Made by a program: the position numbers and the translations under genes | From: Eucommia ulmoides | Lineage: Eukaryota > Streptophyta > Magnoliopsida > Garryales > Eucommiaceae | Length of the DNA: 64,000 nt | Reading direction: 5' to 3' | Assembly: GCA_016647705.1 (NCBI GenBank) | Contig: CM028338.1 | Coordinates: 37,582,676-37,646,675 of the forward strand | Shown: positions 23,020 through 33,903 of the stretch, in pieces | Numbering within the stretch: position 1 is the stretch's first letter | Layout: each line of letters starts with the position of its first letter | Notes under the pieces: generated by a model | Told to the model about the DNA's origin: nothing | What the model saw: the letters and a program-made list of their open reading frames with translations, nothing else | Database searches by the model: none

Positions 23020-23130
23020 AAATAAGTGGATTCTTGATTCTGGCGCTTCCTACCATATATGTTCTAATAAAGAATGGTTTTCCACATATGAATCAATTAA
23101 TGGTGGTACAGTCATAATGGGTACAATATC
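23020..23130 (+). pseudogene. Copia D: aspartic protease active site
   Basis: KWILDSGASYHICSNKEW and YESINGGTVIMG are readable at about 23018-23130. The D-S-G-A catalytic motif is intact. The rest of the protease runs into a stop at about 23133. Confidence 0.75.
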
Positions 23131-23329
23131 TTAATGACTCATATTTGGATATTATTTGATTATGGGCTATGAGCCTGGGGCATATGAGCGAGAGAGACAT
23201 AGAAATATTAAGCAAAAGAGGTTTTCTTTGTTGTCAGAAAATTAGTAAACTTGGATTTATTTTTTTTATGAAAATTGTATTTTTGGTAAACAAAAACAAG
23301 TTCAATTTTCTACTGTAATACGTAGGACC

Positions 23330-24276
23330 AAAGATACAGTAGATTACATCCATTCAGATCTTTGGGGTCCTTCACAAGTTCCCTCTCTTGGTGGTTCTCG
23401 GTATTTATTGATTTTTATTGATGATTTTTCTCGTAAAGTTTGGATTTATACCTTGAAAAATAAAAGTGATGTTTTCACTAAATTTAAACAGTGGAAGGCA
23501 ACGATTGAAAATCAGACCGATAAAAAAGTGAAGCGTTTTCGGACTTATAATGGTTTGGAATTTTATTCAGATAAATTTAATGAGTTCTGTAGGAACGAAG
23601 GCATCGTTAGACACCGTACGGTCAGGAGTACTTCCCAACAAAATGGAATTGCAGAATGCATGAACAAAACTCTTTTGGAAAGAACACGTTGTATGTTTTT
23701 TAATACAGGTCTGTCTAAGAAATTTTGGGCTGGAGCAGTCAATACCGCATGTTACTTGGTGAACAGGTCTCCATCGACTGCTATTGAATGTAAAACACTT
23801 GAGGAGGTTTGGTCTAGTTCTCCTGCTGATTATTTTTCTTTAAGAATTTTTGGATGTCCAGCCTATGCTCATGTCAATGAAGGAAAATTAGAGCCAAGAG
23901 CTAAGAAATGTATTTTCTTTGGGTATGGACAAGGGGTGAAATGATACAAGTTGTGGTGTCCTGATCCTAAATCTCCTAAATTTATTACTAGCATAGATGC
24001 AACTTTTGATGAATCTTGTATGCTTTATTCTAGAAAAGATAATGTTAACACATGTAATTCTCAAAGTGACAAACAATATGTGGAATTAGAGTTCGAAACT
24101 TCAAAACCAATGCAAGAAGTTTATGTGGAACAACCCAACAAAGAGGAGGTGCAACAAGATGTTGTACAAGAACTGCAACAATACAGTATTGCTACATGGA
24201 CACAACGTAGACAAATTAGGCCACCTCAAAGGTATACTTATTCAAATGTAATTGCTTATGCTTTGTCTATGGCATA
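23330..24276 (+). pseudogene. Copia D: integrase and C-terminal linker
   Basis: VDYIHSDLWGPSQVPSLGGS leads into the 178-codon open frame 23408-23944: MIFIDDFSRKVWIYTLKNK, a D-G-EF motif mutated to YNGLEFYSD (the catalytic aspartate is asparagine), STSQQNGIAECMNKTLLERT, FWAGAVNTACYLVNRSPS, FGCPAYAHVNEGKLEPRAKK, FFGYGQGVK, then a stop at 23942. The next frame (23951-24277) gives LWCPDPKSPKFITS, ATFDESCML and an acidic linker ending RRQIRPPQRYTYSN. Confidence 0.88.
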
Positions 24277-24289
24277 AATTATTGAATAA

Positions 24290-25165
24290 GAAGATAAACC
24301 TTTCACTTGTCATGATGCCATTATAAGTAAAGAATCTGCAAAATGGACTGTTGCTATGACTTAAGAGATTGAGTCTCTTCACAGGAATTAGACATGGGTG
24401 TTAGTCAAACTGCGTAAAGGCCGAAAGATTGTCGGTTGCAAATGGGTTTTTGAAAGGAAAGAAGGAATTCCAGAGGTAGAAGATGTAAGGTACAAAGCAC
24501 GTTTGGTAGCTAAAGGCTACAGTCAGAGAGAAGGCATAGACTTCAACGAAGTTTTTTCACCAGTGGTAAAACACAATTCGATTCCCATGTTACTTGCTAT
24601 GGTTGTTGTACTTGACTTAGAGCTTGAGCAGCTTGATGTCAAAACAACCTTTCTTCATGGTGAACTTGAAGAACGTATCAATATGAATCAACTAGAGGAA
24701 TTCTTGTTCAGGGAAAAGAAGATCACGTTTGCTTGTTGAATAAATCATTATATGGTTTAAAGCAAACTCAGAGATAGTGGTATAAACAATTTGATTCTTT
24801 TATGATTAATCATGGATACTGTAGAAATACTTATGATAGCTGTGTATATTTCAGAAAGATTTCTGATGATTCTTTTGTGTATTTGTTATTATATGATGAT
24901 GACATGCTCATTGCTGCTAAAAGTATGTCAAAAATCAAGAAATTGAAATCTCAACCCAGTGCCGAGTTTGAGATGAAAGATTTGGGTGCAGCTCGGAGGA
25001 TTTTGGGAATGGAAGTTTGCAGGGATCGTCAAGCTGGAAAACTTTGTTTGTCTCAGAAAAGTTATATCGAGAAGGTACTTGAACGATTTTGCATGCAAAA
25101 TTCTAAATCCGTTTGTACACCACTTGCTTCTCACTTTCGCTTATCTACAAAGATGTCTCCATAGA
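24290..25165 (+). pseudogene. Copia D: reverse transcriptase, catalytic motif altered
   Basis: RT motifs: GCKWVFERKEG (24431), YKARLVAKGYSQREGIDFNE (24492), LDVKTTFLHGELEERI (24637), a frame break, LLYDDDMLIAAKSM (24889), FEMKDLGAARRILGMEV (24967) and LSQKSYIEKVLERF (25048). The Y-V-D-D box reads Y-D-D-D. The D-V-K-T-TFLHG motif keeps its aspartate. A stop occurs before LNKSLYGLKQT-like sequence at 24739, and another after QRW-like codons. Confidence 0.87.
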
Positions 25166-25179
25166 CAGAGAAAGAAAAA

Positions 25180-25860
25180 AAACACATGTCAGGTGTTCCA
25201 TATGCTAGTGTCGTCGACAGTCTTATGTATGCTATGGTATTTACTTGTCCTGATATTTTACATGTTGTTAGTGTTGTTAGTAGATATATGGAAAATCTAA
25301 AAAAAAAAAACATTGGTAGGCAGTGAAATGGGTTCTTCATTATCTAAAAGGTACTGCAGATGTTGGTTTGGTATATGAGAGAAGTAGAGACACTTGTGGA
25401 AGTGTCGTTGGCTACGTGGATTTTGATTATACAGGGGATTTAGACAGAAGAAGATCCTTAACTGGTTTTATATTCACTCTCTCAGGATGTCCAATTAGTT
25501 GGAAAACAACTTTACAACCTACAGTTGTTCTTTCCACTACAGAGGCGAAATATATGGCAGTGACTGAGGCAGTGAAGAAAGCTATCTGGTTAAGAGGTTT
25601 GGTTTCAAATTTTGGCTTACAACAGAATTTAACTGTTGTTTATTGTGACAGCTAGAGTGCGATACATTTGACTAAAAAATTAGATGTATCATGAAATAAC
25701 CAAACATATTGATGTCAAGTATCACTTCATTCAGAATATTATATTTGAAGGATTGATCAACATTTAGAAGATTGGCACAACAGATAATCCAACGGATATG
25801 ATGACAAAGCATGTTCCCACTCACAAGTTCCAACATTGCTTGAACTTGGTTTGTGTTTAG
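25180..25860 (+). pseudogene. Copia D: RNase H
   Basis: GVPYASVVDSLMYAMVFTCP (25195), then MKWVLHYLKGTADVGLVYE (25323), GYVDFDYTGDLDRRRSLTGF, FTLSGCPISWKTTLQPTVVL, STTEAKYMAVTEAVKKAIWL, VVYCDS and a stop at 25654. After it come fragments of HEITKHIDVKYHFI and [17 protein letters not shown]. These are the copia RNase H motifs in order; stops separate the C-terminal tail. Confidence 0.86.
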
Positions 25861-25967
25861 AAGACATAGCAAACCCTTTAGGATTTCTTGGAGAAGACTG
25901 GATTAAGATTTATGTGGTTTTCTATTCGATAGAAATTGACATACAACTCTTTGTCCCCATATCTACT

Positions 25968-25980
25968 AGAGGGAGAGATT
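25968..25980 (+). other. Copia D polypurine tract
   Basis: AGAGGGAGAGATT directly precedes the 3' LTR. Confidence 0.7.
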
Positions 25981-26611
25981 TGTTAGTGGACATCAATATC
26001 ATTAAGGAGGGGGCTCACACATTATCAAGTTGCATTATCTAAGTTGCTTCTTGGTTAAGGAGCCATTTTTGTTGACAAAACAAGTTGTAAAGACCAAATA
26101 CGGATAGCTTGCTCCAACGCCAATCTTCAGCCTACTTTGTTTACAATAAAAAGCAAATTTCAAATCTAATTTTTCAAGCTCATTCCACCACCAAACTCAA
26201 CCGCCTCTCTCATCTATAAATAAGAGAAGTGCTTGTTCATTTTTGGTGTGTGAGGCAAAGGGAAAAGCACCCCTTTTAGAGAAATCCCATTAGAGAATTT
26301 TTTATACTCAATTTTGTATTCTATCCATGAGGATTTTTGGGTGTATTTGGGATTTGAGTTTTGAATATTGAGCTGTTACCACTTGTATTCATGTTTCTCT
26401 ATAGTGAATATTTTTATCCGTCTTTGCCCGTGGAGTAGGCACCCTGTCGAATCACGTTAAATTCTTGTCTCCATTTTGTGTATTTGCCATACTAATTTTT
26501 AATTTCTCATAATCATATTTTAATTCCATTATAGATCTTGAGCAGTACGAGTTGCTATTTACGTGAAAGTAACCAACACGTGAAAAGTGAATTCGTTCAT
26601 ATTTCATAACA
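25981..26611 (+). repeat. Copia D 3' LTR
   Basis: TGTTAGTGGACATCAATATC to CATATTTCATAACA, followed by the AATAT target duplication. CTATAAATAAGAG at about 26214. Confidence 0.92.
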
Positions 26612-26616
26612 AATAT

Positions 26617-26984
26617 TAATCCATCGGGCTATATATATATATATATATCTCAGTTTGAATTTTTCTCTCTAGTGAGCTCCTCTTTTCTTTAGTATTGTTA
26701 TATTCTATTTGAGGCACACCTTTTGTCATCAATTCTTTAATTATTGTTTTTATTCTGTAGAACCTATAAATTATTACTTATATTCTTTTAACCAAGAGCC
26801 CACAATTTTTATTTTTAAATTACCTTAAAGTGTATATATATGTGTGTCTATACATACGTGCATATATATAATATTGTATATTACTGCAATACTATATATA
26901 CTACACACACACACACACACACACATATATAGATATATCTCAATTTGAAATGATGGAATTGAATTCCATAATTGATGAGATGGA
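26617..26984 (+). other. Inter-unit spacer with TA and AC microsatellites
   Basis: TAATCCATCGGGC, a TA run (26632-26648), the conserved spacer (TTTGTCATCAATTCTTTAATT), an AC run at about 26903-26922 and a short MITE piece (GAAATGATGGAATTGAATTC). It joins NLR sequence in mid-exon at about 26985. No gene. Confidence 0.65.
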
Positions 26985-27181
26985 GTAATATAAAGAAGTT
27001 TTCAGCTTAAGATGTGAAGAACATGAATGGGTTGAAAACATTGTGGCTTAAGAATTGTATTGGACTTGAAAACATGGTAGATGAGGAAGAATGTCATAAC
27101 TCTGTTTTTATAATTTTAAATGTCTTAATATTATAGGAGCTTGAATTATTGAGGAGCATCTGGTGGGAGGAAAGACAATTA
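26985..27181 (+). pseudogene. NLR unit D: C-terminal LRR fragment only
   Basis: KKFSA, a stop, DVKNMNGLKTLWLKNCIGLE, NMVDEEE and ELLRSIWWEERQLRHVWLNK correspond to the last ~65 residues of the common exon in units A-C. Everything upstream is missing: the MITE-like spacer fuses directly to this exon end, which points to a deletion between neighbouring units. Confidence 0.82.
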
Positions 27182-27469
27182 CGGCACGTTTGGTTGAATA
27201 AAATCGGGGTGTAATAAAATCTCCATTCCATTATCGATTCTGATTCTCTGGTTTGGTTGTCTAATGACATAAAAAAATTGGTTCCATTGAAATGAAAAAT
27301 AATAGAATTGAATTCCATATTTGATGTGATGGAATCAACCCAACTCAATGGAATCAAAAATTAATTTTCATAAATACCCTTACCCAAAAGTTTACATCAA
27401 TATTTATCTGTCGGGCAAACCCACCTAAATATATATGTATATAGAGAATTTCTAATATGAAATTTTAAA

Positions 27470-27528
<59 letters not shown>

Positions 27529-27867
27529 CTTAGTTTAAATTTCTCTCCCTAGTGAGCTACTCTTTTCTTTAGTATAATTATATTCTGTTTGATGCACACC
27601 TTTTGTCATCGATTCTTTAATTATTGTTTTTATCTTATCCAACCTATAAATTGTTACTTATATGCTTTTAACCAAGAAGCCCACAAAAATTTCTAAAAAA
27701 ATGACCTTAAAATACGTATGTATGTATGTATGTATATATTACAATTATAAATGTCTACACACATATACATATATATGTTACCATATGTAAATATTATATT
27801 ACTATTATTATATATGTGTGTGTACAAATAGAATATATATCCATATATATATATATATATATATATA
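27182..27867 (+). other. Inter-unit spacer with a 50-bp TA run
   Basis: MITE-like segment (GTGTAATAAAATCTCCATTCC), CCACCTAAATATATATG, a long TA run at about 27473-27524, the conserved spacer (CTCTCCCTAGTGAGCTACTC to ATGACCTTAAAA), a TATG run (27717-27735) and a second TA run ending at 27868 immediately before unit E. No gene. Confidence 0.68.
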
Positions 27868-28373
27868 TTGTCGGAGTTTGGGAAAACTTCTTACGAGAAT
27901 TACAATCATTAGCTACATCCGATGATAAAGACATGTACAAAGTATTCATGCCATTGAAGGTTAGTTACAACCACCTCAAGTACGACAATACAAAAAAATA
28001 GTTTTTATTTTGTGGTTTGTTTCCAGATGACACGGAGATCAAGATCTTTGAGTTGATCCACTGTTGGTAGGTCGAAGAACTTTTATTAAGTGGAAAGACA
28101 TTGGCCAAGTCAAAGGGCAAGGGATGTAAAATATTACGGGAATTTACAGATGCTTTTTTGTGGAAAGTTGTGAAAGGGAAGGATGTGTGAAGTTGCATGA
28201 TGTGGTTCGAGATTTAATGCTAAAGTTAAAATCTACTGGAAGAGGAGAAGAATTTAGGCAACTAATTAGAGCTGGTGGATTTAAAGACCCTAAACATGAA
28301 GAAAAAGAATGGAAAAACACAAGATGCTTCTCGTTTATAGCCAATCCAAATTGGAAGACTTTGCCAGATATAC
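27868..28373 (+). pseudogene. NLR unit E, 5' piece
   Basis: Starts after the TA run as VGVWENFLRELQSLATSDDK, MPLKVSYNHLKYDNTKK, a stop, FLFCGLFPDDTEIKIFELIH, a stop, EELLLSGKTLAKSKGKG, and after a frame break CVKLHDVVRDLMLKLKSTGR and EEFRQLIRAGGFKDPKHEEK. The MHD-like motif is LHD. It ends at LPDI, where a 2.1-kb solo LTR is inserted with a TATAC duplication. Confidence 0.87.
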
Positions 28374-28446
28374 TGTAAGACCCTGATAAAAAAAAAAGAG
28401 AAGTTTGGGGGGAGGAAAGAGTATTTTGACTAAAGATATTTTAAAA

Positions 28447-28485
28447 ATACATACATACATACATATGTATGTATGTATGTATGTG

Positions 28486-28531
<46 letters not shown>
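28447..28531 (+). repeat. TACA/TATG and TA compound microsatellite
   Basis: (ATAC)n, then (ATGT)n, then (TA)n, ending TATGTATATG. The complementary first two blocks can pair as a hairpin. Long open frames on both strands here are artefacts of the repeat. Confidence 0.9.
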
Positions 28532-28532
<1 letters not shown>

Positions 28533-28989
28533 GTATAAACATGGTGAGAAATGGTTACCATTATTTTGGAAGAAACAATCAAGAAAAAGAGAGAGAGAGA
28601 GAAAAAAAAAAAAAGCGAAGGAGAAGAAGAAGCCATCGGAGAAGCTGTCGAAGATCACTGGTGCTGGTTCAGGGTGTTTTCCCAGGGTTGTGGGTCGTTT
28701 GGGCTGTAGGAGTATGCAAGTGTGACATTTTCTGGGGTCATATAGAAACAGGTATGTGTATGTGAAGGTTTGTGCTCTGTTTTGCTGTTTGGAGTTGCAA
28801 CCGGGTGGTTTGGGGTGTTGTTTTAGTGGGTGTTTTAGTTGGAGTGAAGGGAATGAGGCTGGTAGTATCAGTTGTAAATTTGGGATGGTTGATCATGGAG
28901 GTGGAGTGAGGAATTTAAGGGCCGGAGCTGGTGACGAGAAGGGGTAAAAGACTGGTCTGTTCTGTTCTGTTCTGTCAGGGATGAAGCAA

Positions 28990-29172
28990 GGATCGCTTAG
29001 GCGGTAAAAGAACAGAGAGCAAGAAATCGCGTGATCGCTTAGGCGGTGGGAGATCGCTTAGGTGGTGAAAGAACAGAGAGCAAGAAATCGCGTGATCGCT
29101 TAGGCGGTAAAACAATAGAGAGCAAGAAATCGCCTATTCGCCTAGGCGGTGTATTTCCGCTTAGGCGGTGGG
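28990..29172 (+). repeat. Minisatellite built on GATCGCTTAGGCGGT
   Basis: Five or six occurrences of CGCTTAGGCGGT or CGCCTAGGCGGT alternate with AAAAGAACAGAGAGCAAGAA-type spacers followed by ATCGCGT. Full period is about 58 bp with a short variant. The core is nearly palindromic (CGCCTAGGCG). A 60-codon frame over it (29046-29228) only reflects the repeat. Confidence 0.85.
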
Positions 29173-30514
29173 GAGCAGAAGCATATTCTAGGGAAATTCA
29201 AAGAAAAATGACAATCGTTCTGAAGTAAGTAACGTCTCTTATTAGTTTTTATGATTCACTGAATTAGTTTTATAGCCTTAACATAATGACAAAATGTGGG
29301 GTTGGGAAGTTAATAAACGTAGGGTTTGCATCACACGATTAGGTTATTTTTTCCTACACTATTAATTTAAGTCCTGTCACAAATAGGTTCACAATTTTCA
29401 GAGACTTAGTAGTTGGGAGTCAGGGGAGCTTGCAAGTACAAATTTTCAGGTGAGTGTATTGTCTTCTTACTAAAATATTTTTCTATATGTCGACCCAAAT
29501 GTTTACTTAAACTGCATAATTTTATAAATGTGGTGGATCAAGCAGGTTTTGTGTGAGTTGGTAAAATGAATTTCAGTGGAATTGTTAGGGTTTTAAAAAG
29601 AAGGATATGATAAATAATTTTGTTGGAGATTGACAGTAATTGAATTGACGATGGTGTTGTTGCTTTGATTTGTGTTGTTGGTTAGACTATGTCATAGTTT
29701 ATGTCCTGTCCAGAGGGTGGTCCGATAGGTGGTGATTCATATTATGGTCTATCCAGAGGGTGGTCTGGCGGATGGATATTTGTTATGGTGATTGATATAA
29801 TTGGTGACTTATATTATTGGCCTCCGGAGATGTCCGGTAGGCGGTGATCTGTGCAGTTAGGTCCGCTAGGAAGGCATATCCTATGGATGGTTACGGTACC
29901 GTTGCAACTCCCGATCGTGAGGTTAAAACGATCACTATGGTTTAGTCGGTGTGTATGGGTAATAAGTAAACTTGAAATGGGGTGTTTTTACTAAGATTAG
30001 CGATTTATTGCATATAATGATTGATATGGTTTTACACTGAATGGATTAGAGAGATATATAATTATATAACTGTTTATTTTAAGAAGAGATGTTTATATTA
30101 TGGTATTCGTATAATTACGCTTGATCCCTTTTGAAAAGGTATTGAGAATGTATTATTATTTTGAAAATATGTTTAAAAATTACTAAGAAGGCAGTACACT
30201 CGCAGGTGTTGTAGAGAAACGTTTGTCCCCTACTGGCAGTAGGTCGATTCCTGAAGGGCCGTAGCGGGGAGTATCTTGATAGTGATTCTTTTTGCTTCTG
30301 GTTGTATATGTGGGTTGGTTAAAATGAACTAATATTTTTGTTGTAAGATCAAGAGAGTCTCAATGGAAGGGGGTCTATGTATTTTTGTGGATTATAGTAA
30401 ATAATATTCTCTTTTTATGTAAGATATTTTAATTAGTGTTAGTCATTGTTCGGGTGAGTTGTATCGTTGTCACACCGGCCCACGAATGTTGGGTAACCGG
30501 GGTGGGTTGTGACA

Positions 30515-31026
30515 TATACCCAAATGTCGGTTGCTTACCAGTTTACTTTTGCGAAGAAACTATCATTTGAAGGACATTCCTCAAGCATTCTTTAATTGCT
30601 TGCCTACACTTCGCGTGCTAGATTTATCTCATACCAGCATAAGTTATTTGCCTGCTTCAATATCTAATCTGATCTCTCTTCGAGCACTGTTTCTCAGGAA
30701 TTGTTATAACTTGAAAGACCTTCCTCGTGAAGTCAGTGAGCTGAAAAAATTTGAAGTGTTAATTGTATCATTACCTCTTCTATCATATATACGTGATAAA
30801 ATTTGGAAATTCACCGAACTTAATATTATACAATATTGTGTTCTTGACAAAGTCTGGGTACCCGAACATTATAAAGTGGCACTTAGGAACCAGGCGATCC
30901 CCAGTGGGTTGATATCCTAACTTACTCATCTGGAAACATTTAAACTCTCTCATGACTTGTGTTCTTTGTTAGTCGATGAAGGTGTGAAGGTTATCGTGAA
31001 ACATCTATGCACATTGAAAAGACTTT
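30515..31026 (+). pseudogene. NLR unit E, LRR piece
   Basis: Resumes as CRLLTSLLLRRNYHLKDIPQ-like sequence. The 129-codon frame 30531-30920 reads LRVLDLSHTSISYLPASISN, LRALFLRNCYNLKDLPREVS, KKFEVLIVSLPLLSYIRDKI and VALRNQAIPSGLIS, then a stop. Continues as CSLLVDEGVKVIVKHLCTLK to 31026, where the next solo LTR begins. Confidence 0.87.
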
Positions 31027-32704
31027 TGGCAGCGATTTATTTCGTCGCTACTATTTTGCAAGTGTATGGGTCAAGTTTTAATAGTGTAGTGATGAGAAAG
31101 AATTGTCATATCCACATGAATTGGTTTAGATCGTCGCTAAGTACCATGATTATCGTAACCTAACTTTATCTAAGCGATCTAATTTTGGGTTTTTATAAAA
31201 ATAAAACTAAAATAAAATAAATACAAAGACAAAATACAATATGGATTTTTTATGCACTAATGTTCTAGGGACTTGATTTCATCTTGTTATCCCCATGATA
31301 TCCAATTAAGCAATTATTAGTTAATTCCGTTCATTCAATAATCAAGGTCCTCGTGCTATTACTCTCTCACTACCTCTCCTGAGCGTTAAGTGAGAGAATA
31401 TGTAATCACTTCAATACCAATATATCTCTATCTCGTATTTAGGTGAAAACATTAGTTATACCCGATCTTATAGATTACGCAAGCTCTAAATATCTCATGA
31501 TCTATTAAAGCTTACGTTGTGTTTAACTTAAGTCTGAACCAGGGATTACCTCTCCTGAGTGTCAAATCCCAAGTTCTCAATTTTACCAAAATATCATGTG
31601 AAAGCATATATAGGAAGCGTTATAAAGATAAACACAACTGAATGGATATTCTAATTGATCAATTTAGAACTCGATTACTTCCCGGTCTCACGAGATCCTA
31701 AATTCCCAACTCGAAAACCTAGGTGTTGATTTCCTCCCGGACTTACAACAATCTACGTTATGCACTCTCAATTATGGTTACGAATTCAACCTCTCCTGAG
31801 TATAAAATCAGCAACCTAACATTGTCTAAATTATTAGCCACATGAATCAAACACATTAAGCCTAAGGAATGCATAAAATGGAATTAAATATAATATTTGA
31901 CAAAATATTCACAACACGGTTCAAACGAGACTACGTCAAGCCCTAGATCTATATTACGAACACAATATAGACAAATCCATAGCTAATCTTCTCAATAAAT
32001 TCATAAATGTAAGTAGTTTAATTCAATATTACAAATACGAACTTAAAACAAAAAATTAGGGAAAAGAAAAAGGAAGAGAAAATCTTATTGTGGGTTTTGG
32101 GCTCCGGATCTTCAACTACATGTGCCACCAATGATGTTTTCTTCGTTGATCTCCCATCAAAATACCATCAATCAGTGTTTTCTATTTCAAAATCGTCTCT
32201 TGTCGCTCCAAAATATCGCCTCCCTTCGTTCATCTTTCGTCTCTCTCTCTCTTCTCGTTTCAAAATAAGCCCTAAAATGTCTATTTAATATTTCAGATCC
32301 GACCGTCGACGCTGTAGCTAGCATGAGCTAGCTCCAGCGGACAAAGGACAAAAACACTACCATTTGTGCGCGGCAGCGTGCTCAAGGCAACACTGACATC
32401 CGCTTCGTATTTTAGCCGTAACTTCTTCGTCTGACATCCAATGAAGGTGATTTAAACATTTATGGAAATCTAAGACGTAGATCTACAACTTCCATGTATT
32501 GAGATTTGCCAAAATCGAATTGCATCATTGTCAAAAAATGGCTTAAATGTACTGCACTTGAACCAATTTTGCATTTTTTTTTTCCATTTTTTTAAAAACC
32601 TACAAAACAACACAAAAATACATTAAACTAACAAAAATGCTTGAAAACAAACAAATAATTAAATCTAAAAGTACTTGATTTGTTGGTAAATAAACCACTC
32701 ATCG
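31027..32704 (-). mobile_element. Solo LTR, gypsy-like, minus orientation, in NLR unit E
   Basis: On the minus strand it runs from CGATGAGTGGTTTATTTACC (compare TGATAAGTG of the LTR in unit C) to a CGCTGCCA end. Flanks ACTTT (31022-31026) and GCTTT (32705-32709) form a 5-bp duplication with one change, and removal joins CTLKRL to SSLKFTF. Shared phrases with 18504-19781 (on opposite strands), such as CTCTCCTGAGTGTCAAATCCC and CTCACTACCTCTCCTGAGCG, mark the same broad family. Confidence 0.8.
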
Positions 32705-33111
32705 GCTTTCATCACTCAAATTTACTTTTCGGAGTAGGAAAAATCTTGAATATTTCGTACACAGTTGCAAATCGTGGAGGAATAAAACACTGAGAAAATT
32801 CCAAGTGCATGTGGGCATCGGTGAGCCTTTTCATATTCATGATAATATAGGTAGAAGGAAATTATCTTATGTCTCTGGAAAAGATGAATGAAGCGCCCTC
32901 CCTTATACAATAGTTGAGGTCCTCAATTGCATGGAAAATTTTGGATTCTACGGGGATGCAAGTAGAAACAAGTTTTTAGCATAAGATGTAAGGAACATGA
33001 ATGGGTTGAAAATGTTGTGGACTAAGTATTGTGTTGGGCTTGAAATCATTATGGATGAGGAGGAAGGTAATGTCTCTGTTTTTCCAAATTTAAATTTCTT
33101 AATATTGTATA
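32705..33111 (+). pseudogene. NLR unit E, downstream LRR piece
   Basis: SSLKFTFRSR-like start, NLEYFVHSCKSWRNKTLRKF, VHVGIGEPFHIHDN, then breaks, EVLNCMENFGFYGDASRNKF, a stop, MNGLKMLWTKYCVGLEIIMD and EEEGNVSVFPNLNFLIL. The exon is cut after TTCTTAATATTGTATA, short of the ELESLRSIWW end seen in the other units. Confidence 0.85.
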
Positions 33112-33903
33112 TGATGAGGATATTTTTGGGCACCTCTGAGTCAGCACTTGTGACCTATTCACGTGTTGATCCTCATAGTGACAGAGACGCATTTCAGAAT
33201 TCACAACATCACGCTGGAGCATATGCTGACTACGGCTCCTCCCTGGAATCTCATTGCACTTAGAGAGGAGCGAGGAGTCCTGTAGGGACGTACCGCTCTG
33301 AGCTCTGCGCCGTGTCCTGGGCAATCACTTTCAGGGACTCAATCGTTCACCTCGATTGGCTCCCACTTCCAACTCATTTCTTCTACAGGACTCCACGGAT
33401 ATCCGCTCTCCTCCACCAATTCATCTACATAGGCTTGACAAAGGTCCGCGGTCTTTGCCAAATGGCCCCAAAAGCCCAAGCCCAACGATTTTCTCCTAAA
33501 TGCCTCAGATTATTAACTAAATACAGGGTTTCGACTAATTAACCGTATTTAGGCTCGACTAATCATCTCCAGCTCCTATATATATCGGGGGCTGTGCAAC
33601 CCTGAGATACGTTTCTTTATATTACGCGCGAGTTCATTTGTTTACTTGCTGCATTATTGTACCTTTTCTCTCTAAGCACTGATTACCATGCTGGAGAGGA
33701 TTTACCGGGATAAATCCCAGTTTAAGCCTTCTGCAGGTACACTCCCTAAGGAGCAGGACTTTGAACACCGCAGGTCAGTCCTACCAGGACCCAGTATAAC
33801 TCACTCAAAGACTTTTCAATCGAAGACTCCACCTCAGCAAAAGGACCCACCTGTCACCCGACTGGACCATACTCAAGGTGTGTACCAATTTTATACACTA
33901 ACA
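33112..33903 (+). mobile_element. Solo LTR, probably gypsy of the Tat/Retand type
   Basis: 792 bp, clearly more GC-rich than its surroundings. Starts TGATGAGGATATTTTTGGGC; ends GTGTGTACCAATTTTATACA then CTAACA. Plant Tat-group LTRs often end in such a GGTGTAC-AATTTTATAC-CTAACA string. TATA-like CTATATATATC at about 33578. Flanks GTATA and ATATA differ at one base. The sequence after it is spacer (ATACTGCAACAC then an AC run), not exon, so exon material is missing at this site. Confidence 0.65.

Larger units (their letters stand above)
21355..26611 (+). mobile_element. Copia D: near-complete Ty1/copia (Tork/Tnt1-like), degraded
   Basis: Bounded by LTRs of 633 and 631 bp and by a perfect 5-bp AATAT duplication (21350-21354 and 26612-26616). 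Internal order is PBS, gag with zinc knuckle, protease with an intact DSGA motif, integrase, RT and RNase H, then a purine tract. Stops and frameshifts occur throughout, but it is the least decayed element in the window. LTRs look roughly 90 percent identical by eye. It lies in the spacer after NLR unit C. The gag opening (KKFDEKINFSLWRV) and DSGASYHICSN resemble the Tork/Tnt1 group. Confidence 0.92.
28374..30514 (+). mobile_element. Solo LTR, gypsy (chromovirus-like), in NLR unit E
   Basis: Starts TGTAAGACCCTGATAAAAA and ends GGGGTGGGTTGTGACA, with a perfect 5-bp TATAC duplication (28369-28373 and 30515-30519). Removal restores LPDI-PKCRMLTS-like NLR codons. Contains a TATG/TA microsatellite (28447-28531), a TTCTG run (28954-28975) and a GC-rich minisatellite (28990-29172). 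The region 29700-29940 has CAGAGGGTGGTCCG-like repeats and ACTCCCGATCGTGAGG, the complement of a phrase in Gypsy E (45080 and 45717). No coding capacity. Confidence 0.85.

Noticed and set aside
28405-28765. Open frames on both strands with long Tyr-Ile runs
   Set aside because: Generated by the TATG/TA microsatellite within a solo LTR.
29046-29228. 60-codon frame with RLGG repeats
   Set aside because: Only reflects the minisatellite at 28990-29172.
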